The position numbers and the translations under genes were made by a program. From UBA2421 sp964641895 (lineage in GTDB: Bacteria > Planctomycetota > Phycisphaerae > Tepidisphaerales > Tepidisphaeraceae): DNA of 28,668 nt. The stretch is taken from NCBI GenBank assembly GCA_964641895.1, contig CAZXLA010000029.1:1-28668 (forward strand), in the 5' to 3' direction. Under the pieces are notes generated by a model that saw nothing but the letters and a program-made list of their open reading frames with translations, was not told the origin of the DNA and ran no database searches. How positions within the stretch are numbered: the first letter of the stretch is position 1; the number at the start of each line of letters is the position of its first letter. Positions 1 through 7,993 of the stretch are shown here, one piece after another.

Positions 1-107
1 GTCTCTTCCGTAGATCAAGTGAAGACTGGCATGTTCATCAAGCGATGACTCGTCGCCTTTCGATTGGAGCCGCCGCAAGAACCGTGGCCGCGGAAGTGGA
101 AGAAGCA

Positions 108-1124
108 ATGAGTTTGATCGCGGTATATCACTTGGACATTGATCACGACGATCCGAGGATCGAAAGATTTGTCCCTATCTCTTCCACCTCACTCTTGGGA
201 GCCCGTGGCCACGGGCATGATGATCGGCTCACGGACTTTTATCCCGCTGCACCAATTGTCGCGGATTGGGTGCCCCCGACCCTGAATAAAGTGTGGATAC
301 CGCTCGAGGTGAGCGGGCGGATTCGGATTTGGAACGACTACCCAAAACTGATGGAATTTCCGGCTTTCAGCCGACGGGCAGTCGATGCACTGCGCGACCT
401 GTTGAATGCGAATGGCGAGCTGTTACCACTTCGGTACAAGGACGGTGAATATTGGGCTTACAACCTCAGAACTGTTGTCGACATTATCAATCCTAACGAA
501 AGTGTGGTAATCGACTGCCATAGGAGTAGCACCTCGGTGGCAAGAAGTTACTACTACTATTCCATCAGGCCCGAACGGCTTGATGGGTTGACCATTTTCC
601 GTATGCGTCATGACTTGTCCGACGTGTACGTTACTCAACCGTTCGTCGATCGGGTGCGAACTGCGGGGCTGCGCAACTTCGTGTTCGAAAAGATCTGGCC
701 TTGGCCTAAGGGCACAATCTGGTATCAAGAAGCAAGAAAGCAGAACGCCACTGAGCGGGAACAGGCCCGTACCCCGGATCTCGCTTGCCATAGTCTCGTC
801 ATCCGTTTGGAAACCGGAACCAACCTAAATCCGAACAAGCAACAGCGAGAGCATGTCGAGATGATCATGAATAGCCTCGACGCGCTCCTTTCCGATCCGG
901 GAGCGCCAATCGATGCGGCTTACTTCGGCCGTCTGGAAGGCAGCGAACCGTTCAAAGGCGAATATCGCCTGTACTTCAGTTGCCCAGATGCCGACAAACT
1001 CGTTGATCACCTGCGTAGTTGGCTGCACCATCTCGATTGGCCGGGAAGCGTGCAGGTCGTCAAGCGCTACGGCGAAATGCGCGACGAAGAAGCGCGCGAG
1101 GAAACCGCCGAAGGACCGTGGTAA
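108..1124 (+). CDS. Imm11/DUF1629-like immunity-type protein
   Basis: This 338-residue protein resembles the Imm11 (DUF1629) family, whose members are mostly immunity proteins of polymorphic toxin loci. The recognisable core covers roughly residues 80-200. It contains the pattern FSRRAVDAL, then GELLPL, then YNLRTVVDIINP, and later GLRNFVFEKIWP, which is the family's usual 'aromatic-x-K-x-W' end. A second segment at about residues 240-325 (EGSEPFKGEYRLYFSCPDAD, then VVKRYGE) looks like a separate alpha/beta domain. The ATG at 108 is preferred over an in-frame ATG at 45 because GGAAGAAG precedes it and the protein then starts directly on a predicted strand (MSLIAVYHLD). No signal peptide or membrane segment is visible. 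No toxin gene lies in the window; one could sit to the left. The family call is from remembered motifs, so it is moderate. Confidence 0.55.
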   Translation: MSLIAVYHLDIDHDDPRIERFVPISSTSLLGARGHGHDDRLTDFYPAAPIVADWVPPTLNKVWIPLEVSGRIRIWNDYPKLMEFPAFSRRAVDALRDLLNANGELLPLRYKDGEYWAYNLRTVVDIINPNESVVIDCHRSSTSVARSYYYYSIRPERLDGLTIFRMRHDLSDVYVTQPFVDRVRTAGLRNFVFEKIWPWPKGTIWYQEARKQNATEREQARTPDLACHSLVIRLETGTNLNPNKQQREHVEMIMNSLDALLSDPGAPIDAAYFGRLEGSEPFKGEYRLYFSCPDADKLVDHLRSWLHHLDWPGSVQVVKRYGEMRDEEAREETAEGPW

Positions 1125-1275
1125 CAGCATTCGTGTCTATTTGTTGACAATGCCGGCCATCCCGGGGGTGCGGGCGGTCCAAGCAAGGCGTCGTCTTAAC
1201 ATTATGTTCGGTGCGAGTATGATTTGCGATCTCCGTAAACGCCTATCCAACCGTCACTTACATCGCATTTCGAAA

Positions 1276-1350
1276 ATTGTGCCACGTGGCACAATCGCGG
1301 GTAGCGCGCTTGCGGCGCGTCAGGCCGAACGTTTGTGCCACGCGGCACAA
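1276..1350. repeat. Pair of REP-like palindromes (left copy)
   Basis: A perfect 20-bp palindrome (ATTGTGCCACGTGGCACAAT, 1276-1295) is followed 37 nt later by an 18-bp near-perfect one (TTGTGCCACGCGGCACAA, 1333-1350). They lie in the non-coding gap between the Imm11-like gene and the recombinase remnant. The same two elements occur at 23718-23784 in the opposite order, and the imperfect one there is the exact reverse complement of this one. Dispersed palindromes arranged in pairs are typical of REP/BIME elements. They could also be protein-binding sites or RNA hairpins. Confidence 0.8.
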
Positions 1351-1368
1351 TTGTCGCTTCGTGTCCTG

Positions 1369-1800
1369 CTAATGAGCCACCTTAAACGTCGGCGAATCCT
1401 CCGCGCGAGTTTTTCTCTTGTCGTAAAGCCGCGTCGTCGAAACATTCGCATGCCCCAACCACTCCTGAACCTTGGCAATATCCGACCCATTGTCGAGCGC
1501 ATTGGTCGCCGCAGTCGCCCGCAGCGAATGCACACAAAACTCCGCCACCGGAATATTCGCCGCAACCGCGTAGCGTTTGATCACGTCATACACGCTCCGA
1601 TACGCGATGGCCTTCTCGATGATTGCACCTGCAGCAACCTTCGTCGGCCGAAACAACGCCCCCTCCAAATCCAACGCATGTCCCGCCGCGGCCGTGTAGG
1701 CATCAATCCGATCCAGCGCCGCGGGATGCACGGGAACATACCGAATCTTCGATCCCTTTCCATGCACGCGAAAGTGCTTCACCCCGCTGTCCAGACGCCG
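1369..1800 (-). pseudogene. Tyrosine recombinase, C-terminal remnant
   Basis: About 143 codons encode the C-terminal half of a phage-type tyrosine recombinase. Visible features are HFRVHGKGSKIRYVPVHP (beta-hairpin region), HSLRATAATNALD (the HxxR box), WLGHANVSTTRLYD (the LGH box and the nucleophile Tyr), and the tail RKTRAEDSPTFKV. The N-terminal DNA-binding domain and the first catalytic Arg, which normally lies just upstream of the GKG strand, are missing. The reading frame stays open further upstream, to about 2838, but there it is only the antisense of the aminotransferase gene. It is therefore a decayed, presumably inactive integrase fragment. The palindrome pair begins 18 nt beyond its stop codon. 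Confidence 0.85.
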
Positions 1801-1857
1801 CGTCGAATTGTTCGTTGTCGCTCCACGGTGCGCTTCGTGCGGTAGAGCATTTGGTGG

Positions 1858-1863
1858 TAAAAT
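1858..1863 (+). promoter_or_regulatory. Candidate -10 box of the aminotransferase gene
   Basis: TAAAAT lies 6 nt before the ATG at 1870, and no Shine-Dalgarno sequence is visible. If used, transcription would begin at or next to the start codon, giving a leaderless mRNA. No convincing -35 box is seen. Confidence 0.35.
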
Positions 1864-1869
1864 CCCTGC

Positions 1870-3216
1870 ATGACCACCGCCGACCTCCAACGTAAAGACC
1901 GCGAGCACCACCTTCATCCGTTTACGCATCACGATGACATGCACAAAACCGGCACGCACGTGATCACCGGCGGGGAGGGTTGTTTTGTCATCGATCAGGA
2001 CGGCCGGCGGCTGCTCGACGGGCTTGCGGGGTTGTGGTGCGTTAACGTCGGTTACGGCCGCCGCGAGATTGTTGATGCGGTGTACAACCAGATGAAGAAG
2101 CTGCCGTACTATTGCAGCTTCTTTAACACGACGACCGAGCCTGCGATTGAACTGGCCGACCGGCTGGCGAAGCTGGCCAAAGGCACGCGGCTCACGCACA
2201 CGATTTTTTCCAACAGCGGATCGGAAGCCAACGAAAGCGCGATGAAACTGATCCGCGGGTATTGGAAAATCAAAGGCAAGTCGCCGAAGAAAACCAAGAT
2301 TCTTTCGCGCACGTTTGCGTATCACGGCGTGGGGATCGCATCGACGAGCCTCACCGGTTTGCCGAGTTGTTACCTGCCGTTTGACCTCCCGCTGCCCGGC
2401 TGGATTCACGTGCCCGGCCCGTATGCGTGGGGCGCCAACAACGGCATGAACGATGCGCAGTACGGCCAATGGTGCATCGACGAAACGAAACGGATTATCG
2501 ACAAAGAAGGCGCCGACACGATCGCCGCGATGTTCGTCGAACCGATCCAGGGCGCGGGCGGCGTGATTATTCCGCCGGCGGGGTATCTCGTTGCGCTTCG
2601 CAAGCTCTGCCGCGACAACGACATTCTGTTCGTCGCCGATGAAGTGATCAGCGGCTTCGGCCGGCTCGGCGACTGGTTCGCCAGCACCATGTGGCAACTC
2701 GACCCCGATTTGATGACCCTCGCCAAAGGCATCACCAGCGGATACCTGCCGCTGGGCGCGACGATGGTCAGCGCAGAAATTAGCCAGACCCTCAACACCG
2801 GCGGTTACCTCGCCCACGGCTTTACCTACAGCGGCCACCCGACCACGTGCGCGTGCGCGCTGGCCAACCTCGATATCATCGTGAACGACAAATTAATCGA
2901 ACACACGAGAGACGTCGCCGGCCCGTACATGCAGCAGAAGCTCGCCGAGTTGAAAGGCCACCCGGCGGTGGGCGAAGTGCGCGGGTGCCAGCTCATCGGT
3001 GCCGTCGAACTCCTCCCCAGGGGCGGGCGAGCGGAACTGGCCAAGCACCCCAACACGCTCGGCGTAAAGGCCGCGAACATCGCCCGCAAACACGGCGTGA
3101 TCGTCCGCGGAATCCGCGATTTGATCGCGGTGTCGCCGCCGTTGATTGTGACGAAGCCGGAACTGGATCAGTTGTTTGATGCGGTGAGGAAAACGCTGGA
3201 TGAGTTGTGGAGTTAA
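1870..3216 (+). CDS. Class III pyridoxal-phosphate aminotransferase
   Basis: This 448-residue cytosolic fold-type I enzyme belongs to the class III (omega) aminotransferases. These transfer the amino group of an omega-amino acid, polyamine or amine, usually to pyruvate. Family marks are LHPFTH near the N-terminus, FSNSGSEANESAMKL (113-127, phosphate loop), YHG (151-153, aromatic stacking on the cofactor), EPIQGAGG (224-231), ADEVISGFGR (256-265, with the Asp that pairs with the pyridine nitrogen) and LAKGITSGYLPLGA (284-297, with Lys286 as the Schiff-base lysine). Length and motif order are those of the putrescine/beta-alanine--pyruvate group, but the substrate cannot be fixed from sequence. 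It stands alone, converging on the RND permease gene with a 64-bp gap. No truncation is seen. Confidence 0.88.
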   Translation: MTTADLQRKDREHHLHPFTHHDDMHKTGTHVITGGEGCFVIDQDGRRLLDGLAGLWCVNVGYGRREIVDAVYNQMKKLPYYCSFFNTTTEPAIELADRLAKLAKGTRLTHTIFSNSGSEANESAMKLIRGYWKIKGKSPKKTKILSRTFAYHGVGIASTSLTGLPSCYLPFDLPLPGWIHVPGPYAWGANNGMNDAQYGQWCIDETKRIIDKEGADTIAAMFVEPIQGAGGVIIPPAGYLVALRKLCRDNDILFVADEVISGFGRLGDWFASTMWQLDPDLMTLAKGITSGYLPLGATMVSAEISQTLNTGGYLAHGFTYSGHPTTCACALANLDIIVNDKLIEHTRDVAGPYMQQKLAELKGHPAVGEVRGCQLIGAVELLPRGGRAELAKHPNTLGVKAANIARKHGVIVRGIRDLIAVSPPLIVTKPELDQLFDAVRKTLDELWS

Positions 3217-3280
3217 GCGCAATTGGTCCCAAAAGAGGACCCATCGCCAAAATGATGCGATCCCGCTCGCTCTAATTCAT

Positions 3281-6200
3281 TTACTTCGCAGTGATCTCTA
3301 CGTTTGACGCGCCCAGCGGCAGCGATTCCTTCGGGCCGATCCGCAACAGCCGTTTCAGCCCTTCCTGCATATCAAGCATGAGGCTCATCAGCGCCGGGGT
3401 GAGGAGCAGCGTGAAGACGGTTGACACCAGCAGCCCGCCGATGACCACCGCGCCCAGGCCGCGATACAGTTCGCTGCCCGCGCCGGCAAAGATGACCAGC
3501 GGCGCCATGCCTGCGACCGACGTAATAACGCTCATGAAAATCGGCCGCACGCGCGTCTGCGCGCTCAGCGCCACGGCCCGGCGGCGATCCATGCCTTCGC
3601 GGATGTAGTTCAGCGCCTGGTGCACGATGAGAATCGGGTTATTCACAATCGTGCCGATGAGGATAACGAAGCCGAGCATCGTCAGCACATCAAGCGTCTG
3701 GCCGTTGATGCGATGGAGGATCGCCAGCGCCACAAACCCGCCGGCCAGCGCGAACGGCACGCTCATGATGATGACAAACGGATGCAGCCAGCTTTCAAAC
3801 AGCGCCGCCAGAAGCAGATAAGTGATGACGGCGGCGAGGAGGAAGCCGGGGATGAACGCCTTCTGGAAATCCTGCAGCTTATCGGCCGAGCCGGCCACGC
3901 GCACGTTCATCTCCGGCATGATCACTTTGCCTTGTCGCAGCGGCGCGATCACCTGCGATTGAATCAAGTTGGTTACTTCGGTGATCGTCTCGCCTTTGTT
4001 GAGCGCTAAAATAAGTTTGACCGCGGGCTGCTCTTCAATGCGGGTGATGGATTGCGGGGCGGTGGTCTGGATGAAATCAGCCACGGTAGAAATGGGGATG
4101 GTGCGTCCGTCGGGGGTTACCACGGGCAGGTTGCGCAGCTCGTCGGTGAAGCCCTGCCGCGCCGTGGTGCTGACGACGGTGAGATCAATCGAGCGCCCTT
4201 CGCCGCGGTAATCGCCAATGACTTCGCCATCCACCGCCACGCGCGCCAGCCGGCGCACGGTACTGCTGGGCACCGCGGCGTTGGCGGCGCGCTCGCGGTT
4301 CACCCGAATCTGCGTTTCGCTTCGGCCGAGGTTGAAATTCTGCGGCTCCGAACGCACGTAGCGACCGAATTTACCCATCATCATCCCCTGCGTTGCGGCG
4401 GCGGCGGCGCGGATTTGATCGATGTTCGGGCCGGAAATCTGCAATTCAACTACCGTGCCCGGCGCGGCGGTGCGGAAGATCGATGCCTGCCTCGGAAACG
4501 CCATCACGCCGGGAATGCCACGCGCGGCGTCGCTGAAAAGGAATTCCAGCGGCTTGACGTTTTTCATATCGGCGCTGGTCGCCCCCATGAACGCGCCGCC
4601 GCCGAAGGAAACAAAAAAGAAATTATCAATCGCACTCGGCGGGGGGCTGGCGGCAAGCTCGGCCTTCATCTTGATAAACATGCCGGCGGCTTCCTCGAAC
4701 TTATCGGGCGGAACAGACGCTTTAATGCCATCGATCGCCTGCTGCATGCCGGGCAGCGCGAACTTGTCGCGGGCCATTACCCATTGATCCTGAACCTGCT
4801 TCAATTCGGGCGAGCCGGGCTTGGCTTCCCACCAAGGCGCCAGGCCCGATTCAATCTTGCGGCCAATCTGCCGAAGTTCATCAATGCCATACCCCGGCGG
4901 CGTGGCGACGAAGCCGAACACCAGATTCTGGTTGCCGCCCGGCAGGTAATCGCGTTGAGGAATGAGAAAATATGCCGCCGCCGCAGAAACGCTCACCATC
5001 ACCAAGACCAGCGCCAGCCGCCGCAGCACGCCGAGGTTGAGCCACATCAGCAGGCGATAGAACCAGTCAGAAGCCGCCCCGCCGACGCGTGCCAGCGGGC
5101 TGGTGAGTCTTCCCAGAATAGTGTTGGTCGGCGCCGCAACCGTGCCGTCTTTCGTCTCAACAAATCCGCCGGGCATCTTGCGCAGGAACAGCGTCGCGAG
5201 CATGGGAATGACCGTCGGCGAGACGAGCATATAAAACACCAGCGAAATGCTGATGGCGATCGAAATATCGGCAAACAGTTGCCCCGCTTCTTCCTGAATG
5301 AACACCACAGGCAGGAACACCGCGATATTCGCCAGCGTGGCCGCGACGATCGCGCCCATTACTTCCTGCGCGCCATCTTTAGCAGCGGTGAAGCGATCCT
5401 TGCCCATTTCGCGGTGGCGGAAAATGTTTTCCAGCACCACGATGGTGTTATCGACACCCATGCCGATCGCAAACGACAGCCCCGCCATAGAAATCACATT
5501 GAGGTTGCGGCCCGTCAGCGCCATGCCCAGAAACGTGCCCGCGATGCTGATAGGAATGCTCACCGCAACGACGATCGTAGCGCCGATGCTGCGCAGCGTG
5601 AGAAACAACACGATCGCCGCCAGCGCCGCGCCCAGCAGCAGATCATCTCGGGCCTGCACAATCGATTGCTCGACGTAGATCGTCTGGTCGTAAACCTGTT
5701 CGATCTCCAAACCCCAGCCTTTGGGTTCGATCACGTCGCGGTTTACTTTGGCCAGTGCTTCACGCAGGCCGCTCATGACCTGAATCACGTTGGTATCGGT
5801 CTCACGCTGCACATTGAGGGCCATGACATCGGTGCCCAGCGATCGCACGAAACCCGTCTGCCGCTTGAAGCTGCGAACGACCTCGGCCACGTCGCGCACG
5901 TAAATCGGCGAGCCAGATTTCTCCCAGGTGATCACGGTCTGCAGCACCTGCTCGGGCGAGGTGTATTGGCCGACGGCGCGCACGCTTATATCGCGCTTCC
6001 CTTCCGGCACCACGCCGGCGGTGACATCGTTGTTTTCCCGGCGGAGGGCTTCGATGAACTGATCGATGGAGACGTTTCGCGCGGCCAGTTTCTGTAGATC
6101 GACGCGGACCTGCAATTCGCGTTCTCGTCCGCCGAGCACCTGCACTTCGGAGATGCCTTCGACGCGTTCGAGCGCCGGTTTTACTTCGTCTTCCAGAAAA

Positions 6201-6712
6201 TCCTGCAACTCAGTGACGTCGCCGGTGAAGCCGGGCGCGGCGTTGGCCGCCATCGTCGGCTGCTTGGCGCCGTCTTTGGGCCGCAGCAGCAGCCAAGCGA
6301 TGTAGTCGCGCGAGAAGCGATCGACGGCCGCCACCACCGGCTCATCAACATCCGCCGGATAATCCTGCACTTGGCGCAGCTTGTCGCGCACTTCATTCAT
6401 GGCGGCGTCTTTGTCGACGCCGACGAAGAATTCCATGCGGATCGAACCCGAACCTTCCGAGCAATCGCTGGTCATCTGCCGCAGGCCGGCGACGGTTTTA
6501 AGCTTTTCTTCCTGTTCTTCGATGACTTCGTTTTCAATCTCCTGCGGGCTGGCCCCGAACCAGATGGTGCTGACGGTGACCACAGGTTGATCGACATTCG
6601 GCGTGAGCTGCACCGGCACCCGCAGCAGGCCAAGCACGCCGAAAATAACCACCAGAATCACCACAACGGTGACTGTGACCGGCTGACGGATGGATCGTTC
6701 GACAAGCGTCAT
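3281..6712 (-). CDS. RND efflux transporter permease (AcrB/HAE-1-like)
   Basis: This 1143-residue inner-membrane protein is the proton-driven pump of a tripartite RND exporter. It has a cytoplasmic start and a first membrane segment at about 11-32 (VTVTVVVILVVIFGVLGLL), then the porter domain (GASPQEIENEV, LRQVQDYPADVDEPVV), a cluster of membrane helices around 355-500, a second periplasmic half, and a C-terminal helix bundle ending in TLLLTPALMSLMLD. The TM4 motif reads GMGVDNTIVVLENI (Asp421, Asn422), where AcrB has two Asp. The matching position in TM10 is VNNPILIV, without the AcrB lysine; variants of this kind are common in HAE-1 and metal-type relatives. It starts 21 nt after the adaptor stop codon, so the two form an operon. 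No outer-membrane TolC partner is in the window. The substrate is unknown. Confidence 0.93.
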   Translation of the reverse strand: MTLVERSIRQPVTVTVVVILVVIFGVLGLLRVPVQLTPNVDQPVVTVSTIWFGASPQEIENEVIEEQEEKLKTVAGLRQMTSDCSEGSGSIRMEFFVGVDKDAAMNEVRDKLRQVQDYPADVDEPVVAAVDRFSRDYIAWLLLRPKDGAKQPTMAANAAPGFTGDVTELQDFLEDEVKPALERVEGISEVQVLGGRERELQVRVDLQKLAARNVSIDQFIEALRRENNDVTAGVVPEGKRDISVRAVGQYTSPEQVLQTVITWEKSGSPIYVRDVAEVVRSFKRQTGFVRSLGTDVMALNVQRETDTNVIQVMSGLREALAKVNRDVIEPKGWGLEIEQVYDQTIYVEQSIVQARDDLLLGAALAAIVLFLTLRSIGATIVVAVSIPISIAGTFLGMALTGRNLNVISMAGLSFAIGMGVDNTIVVLENIFRHREMGKDRFTAAKDGAQEVMGAIVAATLANIAVFLPVVFIQEEAGQLFADISIAISISLVFYMLVSPTVIPMLATLFLRKMPGGFVETKDGTVAAPTNTILGRLTSPLARVGGAASDWFYRLLMWLNLGVLRRLALVLVMVSVSAAAAYFLIPQRDYLPGGNQNLVFGFVATPPGYGIDELRQIGRKIESGLAPWWEAKPGSPELKQVQDQWVMARDKFALPGMQQAIDGIKASVPPDKFEEAAGMFIKMKAELAASPPPSAIDNFFFVSFGGGAFMGATSADMKNVKPLEFLFSDAARGIPGVMAFPRQASIFRTAAPGTVVELQISGPNIDQIRAAAAATQGMMMGKFGRYVRSEPQNFNLGRSETQIRVNRERAANAAVPSSTVRRLARVAVDGEVIGDYRGEGRSIDLTVVSTTARQGFTDELRNLPVVTPDGRTIPISTVADFIQTTAPQSITRIEEQPAVKLILALNKGETITEVTNLIQSQVIAPLRQGKVIMPEMNVRVAGSADKLQDFQKAFIPGFLLAAVITYLLLAALFESWLHPFVIIMSVPFALAGGFVALAILHRINGQTLDVLTMLGFVILIGTIVNNPILIVHQALNYIREGMDRRRAVALSAQTRVRPIFMSVITSVAGMAPLVIFAGAGSELYRGLGAVVIGGLLVSTVFTLLLTPALMSLMLDMQEGLKRLLRIGPKESLPLGASNVEITAK

Positions 6713-6733
6713 GAGTTTAAGAACAAGGCGAGT

Positions 6734-7879
6734 TCATTGCCCCTGCGGCCGTCCGGCCGGCGGCGCGCCGCGGATCATTAGCTGCTCCCCGCCGCGCAGA
6801 CCTTCGTTGCCTTTGGTGATGACCTGCTCGCCGTCGGTAAGCTCGCCGCGCACGCTGGCCACGTCGCCCGCCGCCGCCACCACCTCCACCGGAACGACGA
6901 CGGCCTTTCCTTCGCGCACCGCGACCACCGAAGCCTTATCGCCGGCGTTTACCACGGCATCGCGCGGCACGAGTTTCACACCTTCATCGGTCGAGGCAAA
7001 AAACGTCGCGCGCGCAAAAAAGCCGGGGCGAATGAGCAAATCGGGATTCGATACCAGAATTTTCACGCCGAACGTGCGGCTGGCGGAATCCGCCTCGGGA
7101 AGGATCTGATCGATCTTGCCTTCGGTTGTTTTGCCGGGCAACGCATCAAACGTGATCTGCACCGTGTCGCCGGTGCGAATCCGTGCCACCAGTGCTTCAG
7201 GCACATTGGCGCGCACGAACACCGGATCCATCTGCACCAACTCGGCCACCGGGTCGCCCTGCTTGATCCATTCGCCCACCTCGACATGCCGCGCCGCGAC
7301 GACGGCATCGAAAGGACTGCGCACTTCCGATTTTTGAATCATCAGCTTCAATCGCTCGTAATCGGCCGCCTTCTCGGCGAGCATTGCTTCACGGTTGGCA
7401 ACGACGGCCTCGGTGACGCGCATATCGCGCTGCGCGTTGTCCATCATCATTTGCGGCACGGCTTTTTGTTCGATGACCGGGCGCATGCGGTCGAGTTCGA
7501 TCTTCGCCCGATCGCGCTCGGCCTTGGCTTGTTCGATCTGCGAGTGCATGGCCTTAAACACCGCCTCCACCGCCGTAAGCTGCACTTTCAGCAGATCGAT
7601 GTTGGTGCGGACCAATATGGCCCCTTTGGCGACTTTTTGGCCATCGTCGAACAATCGTTCGCTGACCAGCCCCGCCTCCTCCGCCGCCAGTGTGGTGCGC
7701 ACCGTGGCTTCAACTGATGCCACCAGCGGGCGGCTCAATTCGATCCTCCCGGTGCGAACCGGCGCAACATCCACCATCGTCGGCCCCATTTGGGCGAACG
7801 CCGAAGCCGCCATCAATACGCCGGTGAGGAAAGCAATACGCACGCCCTTGATGCTATTGGCGCGACGGATCGGAATCAA
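6734..7879 (-). CDS. RND efflux periplasmic adaptor (membrane fusion protein)
   Basis: This protein links the RND permease to an outer-membrane channel. With the TTG start at 7879 it has 381 residues and a plausible Sec signal peptide: basic n-region, hydrophobic IAFLTGVLMAASAFA, cleavage near AFA-QM. There is no lipobox cysteine. The mature part shows VEATVRTTLAAEEAGLVSERLFDDGQKV (first lipoyl half), a long alpha-helical hairpin (about 85-160), VRSPFDAVVAARHVEVGEWI (second lipoyl half), then beta-barrel and membrane-proximal domains (PGFFARATF, VVNAGDKASVVAV). A GTG at 7843 would also leave a short signal peptide, and neither start has a clear ribosome site, so the 5' end is uncertain. The gene lies upstream of and in operon with the permease, and diverges from the phosphatase-family gene across 114 bp. 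Confidence 0.9.
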   Translation of the reverse strand: MIPIRRANSIKGVRIAFLTGVLMAASAFAQMGPTMVDVAPVRTGRIELSRPLVASVEATVRTTLAAEEAGLVSERLFDDGQKVAKGAILVRTNIDLLKVQLTAVEAVFKAMHSQIEQAKAERDRAKIELDRMRPVIEQKAVPQMMMDNAQRDMRVTEAVVANREAMLAEKAADYERLKLMIQKSEVRSPFDAVVAARHVEVGEWIKQGDPVAELVQMDPVFVRANVPEALVARIRTGDTVQITFDALPGKTTEGKIDQILPEADSASRTFGVKILVSNPDLLIRPGFFARATFFASTDEGVKLVPRDAVVNAGDKASVVAVREGKAVVVPVEVVAAAGDVASVRGELTDGEQVITKGNEGLRGGEQLMIRGAPPAGRPQGQ

Positions 7880-7958
7880 CCGACTCGTTTGTGGATGCTC
7901 TAATCGGGAAAGTTCACTTTCAATTTAGTGTCGAGCCGACGTGGATTCAACACTCGGC

Positions 7959-7987
7959 TTGACGCGAACCGCCGCGCGGTCTAAGAC
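7959..7987 (+). promoter_or_regulatory. Candidate promoter of the phosphatase-family gene
   Basis: TTGACG (7959-7964), a 17-nt spacer and TAAGAC (7982-7987) end 6 nt before the GTG start at 7994. The -35 box is good (5 of 6) and the -10 box is poor (3 of 6). If real, the transcript would be leaderless, in keeping with the absence of a Shine-Dalgarno sequence. Confidence 0.3.
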
Positions 7988-7993
7988 GCTGCC

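Noticed and set aside
1196..1223. Promoter-like TTAACA-N16-TATGAT on the plus strand
   Set aside because: Good boxes, but the only thing downstream is the palindromes and the antisense side of a dead gene. Kept as a curiosity; it might drive a small RNA, with no further support.
913..1845. 310-codon plus-strand frame across the palindromes
   Set aside because: It overlaps the end of the Imm11-like gene and is antisense to the recombinase remnant. The product is Arg-rich and without motifs.
1369..2838. 489-codon open frame on the minus strand
   Set aside because: Only its last 143 codons (1369-1800) match a recombinase. The rest is antisense of the aminotransferase gene, whose motifs are clear on the plus strand.
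3217..3280. GGTCC/GGACC hairpin between converging genes as a bidirectional terminator
   Set aside because: The stem is only five base pairs and no U-tract follows on either strand.
3884..4700. TTATCGG strings as further sigma-28 sites
   Set aside because: They lie inside the RND permease coding region with no matching -35 element. They show that the -10 core alone occurs by chance.
4052..6097. 681-codon open frame on the plus strand
   Set aside because: It lies wholly antisense to the RND permease gene. Its product is an Arg/His/Ala-rich string without domains, as expected from GC-rich antisense DNA.
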